A stretch of 64,000 bases of DNA. Origin: Bradysia coprophila (lineage: Eukaryota > Arthropoda > Insecta > Diptera > Sciaridae). Both the position numbers and the translations under genes were made by a program. The notes beneath the pieces were generated by a model. It had not been told where the DNA came from, ran no database searches, and saw only the letters and a program-made list of their open reading frames with translations. This document shows, one piece after another, positions 1-9,903 of this stretch; the stretch's first letter is position 1; each line of letters opens with the position of its first letter. Location: NCBI RefSeq assembly GCF_014529535.1, contig NW_023503409.1:2604390-2668389 (forward strand), in the 5' to 3' direction.

Positions 1-1839
1 TCGAGTGTAAGTCAAAAGTACTTATCTAGTTCAATCGTTCAGTATTAAATTAAGAAAAAGTGAAGAATAACTACTCTACACAGTGTAGAAAAACTCCGGT
101 AAAATTAACAACGACAAAATAACTTCGGAAAAAATACCACCTATAATTGGAGACAAATAAAAAAAGAAAATTTTGAAACATGTTTAAGCAAGTCATCCAA
201 CAACCTGTGATAACAAACAAACGAAAATTGTAATTTGGTGACTGTGATCATAATTTATTGATAGCGCAGGTTAGAAAGTAAGCAAAGTTTATAACAACCG
301 AAGTGTACAGTTTATTGTTCTTTTTTACAGCTATGAAGATGACTCAGGTGAGTCGAATGCAAGGCAGACAATTAACACAACAAACATAAAAGTTGTTTTT
401 ATTCTTTTGGTCGAGGACAGTGAGCAACACAAGGACTTGAGACCACAATATCTGTCTTAAGTGCCCAATGTGTAACAGTGTGAGTAGATTCAGAAATTTA
501 GACAATCATAAAAAATCGAAGTGGTATATCATCAGCTGACTGGGCTTTTTTCAATTTTAGTATGAAAGTTTTAATTTTTCGGGCCTTTTAAAATATTTTT
601 GAATGCATCATCCAGTGGGTCTTGTAGCGAGTCATTTCATTTTTTTTTTAATTTTGACATTTGAACCGCGTAGCTTCAATATGTGAAACATTTCTGATGA
701 GCTAAAACCCTGCACTGCGTAGAACATTTAATTCCTCTGGGTTGTCGTTAGACAGGCCCACTAATGATTCTTATGGTAGAGCAACAGCTAATGATGGCTA
801 AGTGAAGGAAAAAAAATAAGTCTTCGAGAGACAGAAATTATTTTGCCTTACATCGGCCCTATATCGAGCTGAAGCTTAAGTATGGAAAAGTTTTTATTTT
901 GATGTAATGCTGTTCAGATAATTTTCAATTTTTATTTTCATTGGAAATTTTTCATTTTTCTAACTGCCGAGAAACCATGATAACAGTTTTTCTATACAGA
1001 TACAGACGTTTTTATTGTCGCTATGTAATGTATTATAATATAAATTACCTTGTGCGACAGTTACGCTATTGCTGTCGATTCAATGGTTTTCTTCAAGTTT
1101 TAATTTGAACTCGGAAAACTTTTAATTGAAATTGTAAGTCAAATCAATAAATTATCCACAATAACGTTTTTATTTCGAACTTTCTTCACAAATGGACTTA
1201 ATATTTTTTTACTGGATTCGCTGTAAATGAATGAATGTGAGCAGCGATGCCTGAACAATTTCTAATTATCGAAGCTGTAATTGAATTAAAAAATACTTTC
1301 AGATCTGGATGATTTTCTGTATGAATTTCTTTCACTTCAAAAATATTTGAACAGCAGTGTAATATTGAAAAAAAGCTTAATTTTAACGAAGGATTATGTT
1401 AAACTTGTGGTGAAACATAGCACTGCTCATAGCATTAACACACGTATGTCAGACGACAAAAGCCTCAAAATTTCGATAACTTCTGTCTTAACGAAAGAAA
1501 TGCACGACCTATTTTGATACCCTCAGCTTCGAAATTTGTTTTATGTTAATGCTGGGAGCAGTGCTGTGGGTGAAGCGAAAGTTGCAAGTACAATCCCATT
1601 CATTGTCTCACCTCCACCTGACAATGTTACAGTGTAACAGTTACACTTAAAATTACCGCAAAGTTAATTTGCACAGCGTGTCATTATTGTAATTTTTAAA
1701 TCACAGCGCAACATTATAACGTTACCCTCATTAGCCATCATAACTACAAAGTATTTAGTCGAAAACAGGAAACAGACATTTTTCTCCAAATATATATTCT
1801 AGTCGTAGACGTTGTCACCTCATAATATTTAGTATTGAA
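1..1839. other. AT-rich non-coding stretch
   Basis: No coding region or recognisable RNA gene is visible. At 324-347 a pyrimidine tract ending in cag is followed by a short piece with two ATG codons and a gtgagt donor-like site. This could be a micro-exon or 5' leader exon of an unseen gene, but nothing else supports it. The last ~60 bases (an AT-rich run near 1788-1800) probably include the promoter of the DUF1091 gene that starts at 1840. Confidence 0.4.
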
Positions 1840-2525
1840 ATGGAGGTCATGCAACAAATACCGATATTGTTAATGATAATGTCAGCACAAATTTTGGGAT
1901 GGGTAAATTTGAAGATACAAAAAAGATTTATTTATAAAACTTTCTTCTTCCAGCGCCCATTCACCGTACAATTTCTAAACGAACGCTATGAAATCTATCA
2001 CCCAGATATAATAAACTTTAATTTAACAATAAAAAATGCAAGCTACATTGACCTTACAATTGACATTTTGCGCGAAATATCGCAACTTTACATTGACTTT
2101 GAAGATCTACACGATTCAGGCAATGGAACCTTCGATATGGTTTTCATGAATCGAACCGTAAACATATGCTTGTTTCTCAATAATAGAAAATCGAATCCAA
2201 TTTTTGCCATCATGTTCCAAATGTTTGCCCTCCATTTAGACATACCCAAACGATGTCCACTTCGAAAGGTAAAGAACTTTTTTTTTCGATAAAATGTAGA
2301 TTCTGTAGGACATTTCATTCGTTCTATCTTCAGAAACGATACGAAGTGATGAATGTGTTCATTGATCCAGATAAATATCCTCCGTTTATGACTGATCATA
2401 AAGCTAAGATTTTAGCAAATGTGTGGAACGGACGGAACGGACGAAATGGCAAAAAGAAATATTTGATTAAATTGACATTCAATGTTGTAATTGAAAGGTC
2501 CTTCAAAGGAACCGTGGGTCCCTAA
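1840..2525 (+). CDS. DUF1091-family small secreted protein
   Basis: Probable exons are 1840-1902, 1954-2268 and 2334-2525. The first 20 or so residues (MEVMQQIPILLMIMSAQILG) look like a signal peptide. The body has the insect DUF1091 layout: an NRTVNICLFL segment, then NRKSNPIF, an alternating hydrophobic stretch, PKRCPL, and after the last intron an NVFIDPDKYPPF segment and a basic strand ending KLTFNVVIE. Four N-glycosylation sequons are visible (NLT, NAS, NGT, NRT). The intron at 2269-2333 is clear. The 51-bp intron at 1903-1953 has good donor and acceptor sites but keeps the frame, so 189 aa (spliced) or 206 aa (retained) are both possible. Members are extracellular proteins, often in chemosensory or reproductive tissue. 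The exact function is unknown. Confidence 0.75.
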
Positions 2526-2536
2526 TTTTTAACGCA

Positions 2537-2542
2537 AATAAA
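2537..2542 (+). terminator. Poly(A) signal AATAAA of the DUF1091 gene
   Basis: A canonical AATAAA lies 12 bases after the TAA stop of the DUF1091 gene, consistent with a very short 3' UTR. Confidence 0.6.
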
Positions 2543-3639
2543 GTGGCTGATATTGAAAATATTTTTGCTCATGCTAACACATTCACCACATTACCTCAAT
2601 TCAATAGAAACCGTTAGCGCTACACTTTGGTTTCGTTTTTTTTGATCCGCTGAAGATTTACATTACCTTGTGTTTGGTAATAATAACGCCCTGGAAAGGA
2701 AAGACAATAGATATCGTTTCGTACTTAGGCCAACGTATTCAGCATTCCAAACTTATTTATGCGTTGAGAGCATTATGAAGAGGTTGTCAACATGTAGGCT
2801 CAATACTGAAAGCATATCAAGCATATATGGCATTGATTGATGATTTAGTGACAATTTGAATACGTATATATTTGAGTTGAATACTTCACTATCCACTCAT
2901 GTCAACTCCATTCAGTGTTATAATAAGCACTTTTCAAAGCAGAATTCACATTGCATGCAACTTAAATGAAAGGAATTTCGTTTTACTTGTTCCATGAAAG
3001 CTGTTCATTTTATTGAAGCCCTCTTTCAAGGTTATTTTTTACCAAGATATGTTCTTCCCATTCATCTTTCTACGAGTTTTGTTTTCGCCCAGCTCTGCAT
3101 TCAATATTTAAAATGCAATGAAGCATATTCAATCCAGGAAAATGCAATAAATTTCCATTCGATTCTATCACGTGATAAAAATAAAAATTGCTACATTACC
3201 GTTCTGCAATAATCCAACCAATAAATTGAAACAAAGTGCATTACAGTATGGCAGCTAAGAGACAAAAATCCATAGGAAAATGCTTTACCTTAGCTATTCT
3301 TTTCTCGTGAATACAATGCTTGTCGTATTGCTGCAAACAAACAAGGTTTGTAAGTTAAATTTAATATAAATTTGTTGCATCAGTACGATGCAGATGCACT
3401 ATATAGTTATTGAATCTGCGAAAAAAAAGTTGTACGTGGGACGTGAAAAAAATCTCTTTTGCTTCAATTTGTTCATTTTTTTTCGTATATCGGCGAATAT
3501 AAGTTTAAAAATTTTGAGATAATATATTACTGCGCACTAAATAGTCATTAAATTGAAGTTCATGTTCAACATTTTTTCAAACAAAGGTAATTTTATCTTA
3601 CAGCAAAAATCCTATCCCAGCAAAAAAGAAGCTAATTCA
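2543..3639. other. Non-coding, AT-rich
   Basis: Nothing recognisable. Short open frames here lack homology features and look like chance. Confidence 0.4.
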
Positions 3640-3653
3640 AATATCGCAATATT

Positions 3654-3722
3654 ATGTCGTGTTACAAGTAACATTGATTTTTTCAGCACTAGACCCAATT
3701 TTTCCATACGAGCGTAGCGAGT
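3654..3722 (+). repeat. Solo arm of a hairpin repeat also found at 32.85 kb
   Basis: The piece gtgttacaagtaacattg followed by attttttcagcactagac closely matches the left arm of the hairpin element at 32846-32960. It is followed by gagcgtagcgag at 3710-3721, a motif that also sits in the centre of the 32.85 kb copy (gagcggagcgag). It reads as a decayed copy of the same non-autonomous element. Confidence 0.5.
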
Positions 3723-3965
3723 TTCAATGTAATTGCATCAATTTGGGTTGAATACGAACTACATGAATTGAATGACTTTCTTTATTTCAACTACTTATAA
3801 CTTAAGTATGCGCTACGTACTTCGGATGTTTTAAACATGGCACGGAAGTTATCGGTCTGAGATGAGTAAATACAAAATACAGGCAAAACATCATAAATTC
3901 TACATTTACATTAAGTGAAACATACTAGACATCAAAATCTGAAGTGAAAGCATTTTTGCTCATGT

Positions 3966-4042
3966 TGTCTACAGCTGGGCTTGAACTAGCAACCTCTGGT
4001 TTATAAATCCAGCGCCTATCCAACTCGACCAACGAGACGAGC
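3966..4042 (-). repeat. tRNA-like sequence, copy 1
   Basis: On the minus strand it has A-box-like TGGTCGAGTTGG, an anticodon arm CTGG..CCAG with a seven-base loop TTTATAA (a TAT, Ile-type, anticodon if real), and B-box-like GTTCAAGCC inside a T-arm-like stem. The acceptor stem pairs poorly, so this is a tRNA-derived (SINE-head-like) sequence rather than a working tRNA gene. It lies in the left arm of the fold-back element. Confidence 0.55.
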
Positions 4043-4369
4043 AAAAATGAAGTCATTTCAGATGTTTATGTGCCACATTTAACGTTAACCACTAATGCCA
4101 ACAATATTCATGTCATTACTAGCTCACAGGCTCGCATGAATAGAGAACTTTAGCAAATCACACAATAATGACAAAACCAATAATTTCCAACAATAACGAA
4201 AACGATATTGACACGGAAAAATTTTATCATTGTGAATGAGGCCAGTTGTTCACAAATCATGGTGTGTTACGTAGTGGTAGAATTCCAACTTTCTTGTGAA
4301 AGTACTTTAACAAAAATTAAATTCAAACAGAAAAATATAATCTTTCGGGTTGAACTTTTCTATACACTG

Positions 4370-5215
4370 CCGTGTGGGATACCGGTAACTCTGATACGAA
4401 AATGCGTGTATCTTGGTTGGGATACCGGCATCAGTGATAAAAAATGCGTGTATCTCAGTTGGGATACCGGTCTCCCGGTATAACTAAAAGGAAAATCCAC
4501 ATTTTCTAGGTCGGGATACCGGTATCTCTGATACGAAAATGCGTGTATCTCAGTTGGGATACCGGCATCAGTGATACAAAATGCATGTATCTCAATTGGG
4601 ATACCGGCATCTGTGATACAAAATGCGTGTATCTCAATTGGGATACCGGTATCCCGGTATAAATAAAAGGAAAATCCACACTTTCTAGTTCGGGATACCC
4701 GTATCACTGATACAAAGTGCGTGTATCTCAGTTGGGATACCGGCATCTGTGATACAAAATGCGTGTATCTCAATTGGGATACCGGTATCCCGGTATAAGT
4801 CAAAGGAAAATCCACATTTTCTAGGTCGGGATATCGGTATCTCCGATACAAAATATGTGTATCTCAGTTGGGATACCGGCATCCGTGATACAAAATGTGG
4901 GTATCTCAATTGGGATACCGGTAATAAAAGGAAAATCGACACTTTCCAGTTCGGGATACCGGTATCACTGATACAAAATGCGTGTATCTTAGTTGGGAGA
5001 CCGGCATCTGTGATATACAAAATGCGTGTATCTTAGTTGGGATACCAGCATCTGTGATACAAAATTCGTGTATCTCAATTGGGATACCGGTATCCCGGTA
5101 TAAGTCAAAGGAAAATCGGCATTTTCTAGGTCGGGAAATCGGTATATATCTGATACGAAAATGCGTGTATCTCAGTTGGGATACCAGCATTTGTGATACA
5201 AAATGCGCGGCGCGA
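4370..5215. repeat. Satellite-like tandem repeat core
   Basis: Imperfect repeats of about 40 bp are built on GGGATACCGG(C/T)ATC followed by GTGATACAAAATGCGTGTATCTCA(A/G)TT. They are grouped into higher-order units of about 180 bp that also carry an AAAGGAAAATCCACATTTTCTAG-like segment. Many units contain the palindrome GATACCGGTATC. Open frames on both strands here are by-products of the repeat and are not counted as genes. Confidence 0.8.
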
Positions 5216-5743
5216 AATTACTAGCTATCGCATTGACACAGTTTATATAGACACCCGAAAAAATATTTTTTCTTTTTGAATTTAATTTTTGTTAAAGTCT
5301 GAATTCTACCACCACATAACACACCATGATTTGTGAACATATTTACCCATCCCGTCTCATTCACAATGATAAAATTTTTCCGTGTCAATATCGTTTTCGT
5401 TATTGTTGGAAATTATTGGTTTTGTCATTATTGTGTGATTTGCTAAAGTTCTCTAATATTGTTTGCCACACATCAGTAACTACGCTGATCTATCCAATAC
5501 ACTTCGTTCTCCATTCGTATTTACACGATTATAGTCGGCATCAGTTCGATGTCATCGTATAGTGTGGATTTTACGACAATGGCCAACTAAGGCCATTGTT
5601 TGGAGAAATGAGACTAACTCAACTGAACAAATACAGAATTATGAGTTCCTATGAACTCTGGTGTGAAACCAACAAATTTTAATTTACATTAAGTGAAACA
5701 TACTAGACATCAAAATCTGAAGTGAAAGCATTTTTGCTCATGT

Positions 5744-5820
5744 TGTCTACAGCTGGGCTTGAACTAGCAACCTCTGGTTTATAAATCCAGCGCCTATCCA
5801 ACTCGACCAACGAGACGAGC
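5744..5820 (-). repeat. tRNA-like sequence, copy 2
   Basis: Same 77-bp tRNA-like sequence as copy 1, in the left arm of the palindrome, minus strand. Confidence 0.55.
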
Positions 5821-5883
5821 AAAAATGAAGTCATTTCAGATGTTTATGTTAAACACATAAACATCTGAAATGACTTCATTTTT

Positions 5884-5960
5884 GCTCGTCTCGTTGGTCG
5901 AGTTGGATAGGCGCTGGATTTATAAACCAGAGGTTGCTAGTTCAAGCCCAGCTGTAGACA
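5884..5960 (+). repeat. tRNA-like sequence, copy 3
   Basis: Same tRNA-like sequence in the right arm of the palindrome, plus strand, mirror image of copy 2. Confidence 0.55.
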
Positions 5961-6345
5961 ACATGAGCAAAAATGCTTTCACTTCAGATTTTGATGTCTA
6001 GTATGTTTCACTTAATGTAAATTAAAATTTGTTGGTTTCACACCAGAGTTCATAGGAACTCATAATTCTGTATTTGTTCAGTTGAGTTAGTCTCATTTCT
6101 CCAAACAATGGCCTTAGTTGGCCATTGTCGTAAAATCCACACTATACGATGACATCGAACTGATGCCGACTATAATCGTGTAAATACGAATGGAGAACGA
6201 AGTGTATTGGATAGATCAGCGTAGTTACTGATGTGTGGCAAACAATATTCATGCGAGCCTGTGAGCTAGTAATGACATGAATATTGTTGGCATTAGTGGT
6301 TAACGTTAAATGTGGCACATAAACATCTGAAATGACTTCATTTTT

Positions 6346-6422
6346 GCTCGTCTCGTTGGTCGAGTTGGATAGGCGCTGGATTTATAAACCAGAGGTTGCT
6401 AGTTCAAGCCCAGCTGTAGACA
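6346..6422 (+). repeat. tRNA-like sequence, copy 4
   Basis: Same tRNA-like sequence in the outer right arm of the fold-back element, mirror image of copy 1. Confidence 0.55.
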
Positions 6423-6545
6423 ACATGAGCAAAAATGCTTTCACTTCAGATTTTGATGTCTAGTATGTTTCACTTAATGTAAATTAAAATTTGTTGGTTT
6501 CACACCAGAGTTCATAGGAACTCATAATTCTGTATAAATTCTACA

Positions 6546-7139
6546 ATTAAAAATATTTAGAGTAACGCATCTTCATTTGTAGGTCCAAAACTAAAGGTTT
6601 TCTTCAAAATCTAAGTTGAGCTATTTCGTTATTTACCGCGTAAAGCAGCTGTTAACTGTAATGTGTATACGCGTCTAAAAGATATGGTAAAAGCTGATTA
6701 AATAAATTATTTTCAATGAAGTACGGAGACTATTAGTATTGGTATGTCATTCATAACACTCGGAATTCGGAGCAGACGGTAAAGTCAACGTCTTTGCCTA
6801 TACTTAGGAATCTGTATAAATAAATTGTCAGGATGTGTACGCCTGTCTGCCATGTTGATAATTTGAGTAAATCAAATCCGATATCAAGAATTTCTTTGAC
6901 CAGAAAGGGTGTCAACTTCGAAAATGGGAATATTTGGGTCTGCCCTACCTGAGTTAGGCCTAAGTGTTTTAAGTCCTTCGAGTACATCGAAGTAAAATAA
7001 CCGTTATAACCTTAACGATGATACCAATCCAGGAAAAAGAAAGTTTAATTGGAACAGTGGACCTAGCGTAAGGGTCCTAGAAGTTAGTCATAAGTGTTTT
7101 TAGACCCGTACGAAGTACTGGGGTCTTATAGGTTTACGC
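6546..7139. other. Non-coding spacer
   Basis: No gene is supported. The stretch near 7090-7140 (gacccgtacgaagtac) may already belong to the repeat family that follows. Confidence 0.35.
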
Positions 7140-8330
7140 ATACGTTTGTAACACGTCGAATTGGACTCCCTGAGTAAGGGGAAACCTATTGTGGTTGTCT
7201 AGAGATGCCAAATCAGTGAAAAAAAATGTCCGTCTGTCCGTCTGCACGATAACTTGAGTAAAACGCATCCGATTTTGAAAATTCTTTTTTTTTCCCGTTA
7301 GGTAATGTCAAAAGACAGGCTAAGTTCGAAGATGACTGATTTAGGATCGACCCCTCCCGAGCTGTGGCCCAATAAGTGCTTTACGGTTTTTCGAAGATAT
7401 CTCCGGACATTTAAACGTTAAACTTGTAAGTGATACGTCAAATAAAAGGTATTTACAATACCGATCGACAAAAAAAAGGTTTATGGAAATCGGATGACCG
7501 ACTCATGAGTTAGACCCCTTGGTGTGAAACTGGCACAGGGCGGCAAGCAGTTTTTGCTTGTAGGTCGGCCACATTTGAACATATTTCGTCTGTTTTAGCT
7601 TTATTAGATAGGTATTGACCGTACCAATCAGGAAAAAAAAGATTTTGAAATTATGTTCTCCGGAGCGTGAGCTAGGTCTCTTGGAGTGAGCTCTTATCTG
7701 GCTACTCGGCCGTACAGTGAACGTGGAGTATTTTGTCAATATCTCGAGTAAATTTTGACCGAATTTCATGATTTTTTTTTGTTTGAAAGGTATTAACGAA
7801 TGTAAAGCGTCTGTAAAATTTCCGGTCTCCTAACAAAATGGCTGCCGGTGGCCATATTGGATTTTAATAAAAGTGATATACCTTGGGAAAAATGGTACTT
7901 AGAGAATTTCTGTTAACATGGAAATAATTTGTTATGTGTGTGGGGTGTTTCAGGCATTCCATATATGGACATCTATATATATCTATATTCACCTATATTG
8001 AGCTATATACAGGCATATAGAGCTATATAATAGCATATTCATCTGTGAAATGTTTATTTACAGTGAAATATAGGTAAATATAGTGGTATATAGCTGTTTA
8101 AATAGGAATTTATGAAAGTTGACTTCGTACGGGGCTGTCTATATTGCCTCCGGCAATTTATTTGTATATGCTAACAAGGCAAAGAAAGATAATGTAAGTG
8201 ATTTTAAAGGGCGAATAGCTTTTCAGTAGAGAATGAAGTAAAAGAAATGAAGAGTTTCACAGTAAAGGCTTTTGATACGAATAGGTGTTTTGTACGGGTC
8301 GGCGTTAGCTATGTTTTTTTTTGCTTTTAA
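7140..8330 (+). repeat. Interspersed repeat family, longer copy
   Basis: Positions 7140-7215 (ending aacctattgtggttgtctagagatgcc) and about 7800-8320 recur inverted at 16.08-16.67 kb. Landmarks include a caaaatggctgcc block, an AT-rich run of (c)tatat repeats at 7970-8100, tgacttcgtacgg and attgcctccggcaat. The ~580 bp between the two blocks are missing from the other copy. A gtccgtctgtccgtctg run lies near 7228-7245. No protein is encoded, so this is a non-autonomous repeat of unknown class. Confidence 0.6.
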
Positions 8331-9820
8331 CACCTGAGGTCGAAACAGCGATTTTTCTCTTGAATCACTTAACGTGAAATTTGGAGGGAAGAGCTGAAGT
8401 AGCTCTGTTTGTTTTTGTTTTTCTTGTTTACTCTCGTTTTTTGTTTTTTGTTATTTGCTCTCATTTTTCTGTTGTAACCAGGCTGTTGTTTGTGTTTTTT
8501 TTTGTTGTTGGTGTTAATTTAGTTAGGGAACGAGGAGCAAGGAGTAAATTTTATCGTTTTTCCTAATTTTTGTTTTATTTGGAAGAGAGTATTTTCTGGG
8601 TGAATAGGGTGTTATTGGATTTAAAATTCACCAACAGTGAGATGTGATCAGTTGATAATAGGTAAAATATTTGGCTAATTCGACCAACTTGTCTCTGTAA
8701 CCGTAAAGCAACAGAAACATTGAAAAGCGGTTGATTTTCACTAACCTCAGCTTTCCAAGGACAAAAAACTTGCTTGGGTAGTGACGCGATGAATGTACAT
8801 TTTAAGAGTAAATTTGAGAATAGGTTCCTCTAGGTAGGTTTTCGATATCACCGAAGACAGCTCAATACAAAATACCGAAATTCTGTTCGAAATTAGCTCT
8901 GGATCAATATATAATTACTTAGCCCACTATTGATCCCTCGTTACTGAGAGAGGTAAAAATTTAAGTTTTGAATGACAGCCACTCGACTATAAACCTTTGA
9001 TTTTACTCGAATGGGAACACCAAAAGGCAAGACCCACGATGCCAGAAAAACTCATGTAAGAAATCGCAGAAATCACAATCATTGTCTTTAAATGGGATAA
9101 CTTTCAATACTTATAACAGAAGTTTTGCTTCTTGCGTAAAATTTTATTTTTCTGTCGATGGCTCGGTTTCTATTGACTTAACAGCGATGTATTTACTGTT
9201 GTTAGATTGTTTGAACAGGTGTTACTGTAATTCATCATTGTATTATTACCCAAAAATGTATTATATTCTGTTACAAATTAAGTAACATTACTAGCATTTG
9301 TTTTGTGAAAAATAATGTCATTCAATCTGTGGTCAAATTCAGTTTGATGTTGTATTTTACCAATTCTGTCTTCAGTAAAATTGATAACAACCTTCATCAC
9401 CAAAAAATAGTCAACAAATATATACATACATTTACAAGCAACGTCAACGTCTTCTAAAGATCCACTTTAATGACACGGAGTGTCGAGAATTGAGATTTTT
9501 CTTTTTTACAGTCTTTGAGCTACCAACTTCAGAAACATCCAGGTTATTTTGTCAAGTTAGATTTTTCTTATAAAAACTCAGAATTTGAGTCAGTTTTCGT
9601 GAACTATGGCGTTTTCTCGTAGTATGTTACACCATCACAAACATTTAGTATCTTTACCTAAAGCCAATCCATTTTGACATAAAACACTTTTTCCAGACAT
9701 GACACGGATACTAAGTTATCATCGAAAATATATTTCGTTTGCGCACAAATTTAGGCTACAATTTAGTGTTGTGGTGATTCATCTTAATGGAAACAGTTAA
9801 AAAATGGAAGAGACAGTATG
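8331..9820. other. Non-coding, T-rich
   Basis: Nothing recognisable. The open frame at 8381-8566 is a T-rich low-complexity artefact. Confidence 0.4.
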
Positions 9821-9821
9821 G

Positions 9822-9903
9822 AAGCCACAGTATAATAAAGAGACTATTGGCACCCGGTGCCATTAGCCACAGTATTATAAAGAGACTCTATTGGCACCAG
9901 GTG
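9822..9903 (+). repeat. Short tandem duplication
   Basis: The unit gccacagtat(a/t)ataaagagact followed by attggcaccnggtgc occurs twice in tandem, about 40 bp apart. Confidence 0.6.

Larger units (their letters stand above)
5455..6249. repeat. Nested ~790-bp near-perfect palindrome
   Basis: The arms are about 5455-5850 and 5853-6249, nearly identical as reverse complements, with a spacer of only a few bases at gttaaac. The outer ends read aatattgtttgcc and ggcaaacaatatt. The equivalent place in the left arm of the host element (about 4135-4148) reads through without this block, so it was inserted or formed there later. Each arm holds one tRNA-like copy. Confidence 0.75.
3893..6545. mobile_element. 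Composite fold-back element
   Basis: The ~2.65-kb unit is flanked by a 12-bp direct repeat ATAAATTCTACA (3893-3904 and 6534-6545), a candidate target duplication. The left arm (about 3905-4363) is inverted on the right as two pieces, about 5240-5455 and 6246-6490. Between the arms lies a satellite-like core (4370-5215). The right arm is interrupted by a nested palindrome (5455-6249). No transposase is visible. Long inverted repeats with internal tandem repeats resemble fold-back (FB-type) elements, but assignment to a family is inference. Confidence 0.65.

Noticed and set aside
4208..5224. Repetitive open frames on both strands (for example SQLRYTHFVS repeats)
   Set aside because: They are translations of the tandem repeat, occur in several frames and on both strands, and have no gene structure around them.
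3966..6422. The tRNA-like copies as functional tRNA genes
   Set aside because: Acceptor stems pair badly, the anticodon stem has a mismatch, and all copies are confined to one inverted-repeat element.
8381..8566. Phe/Val-rich frame resembling a membrane peptide
   Set aside because: It comes from a T-rich run (ttttgttttt) and has no context of a gene.
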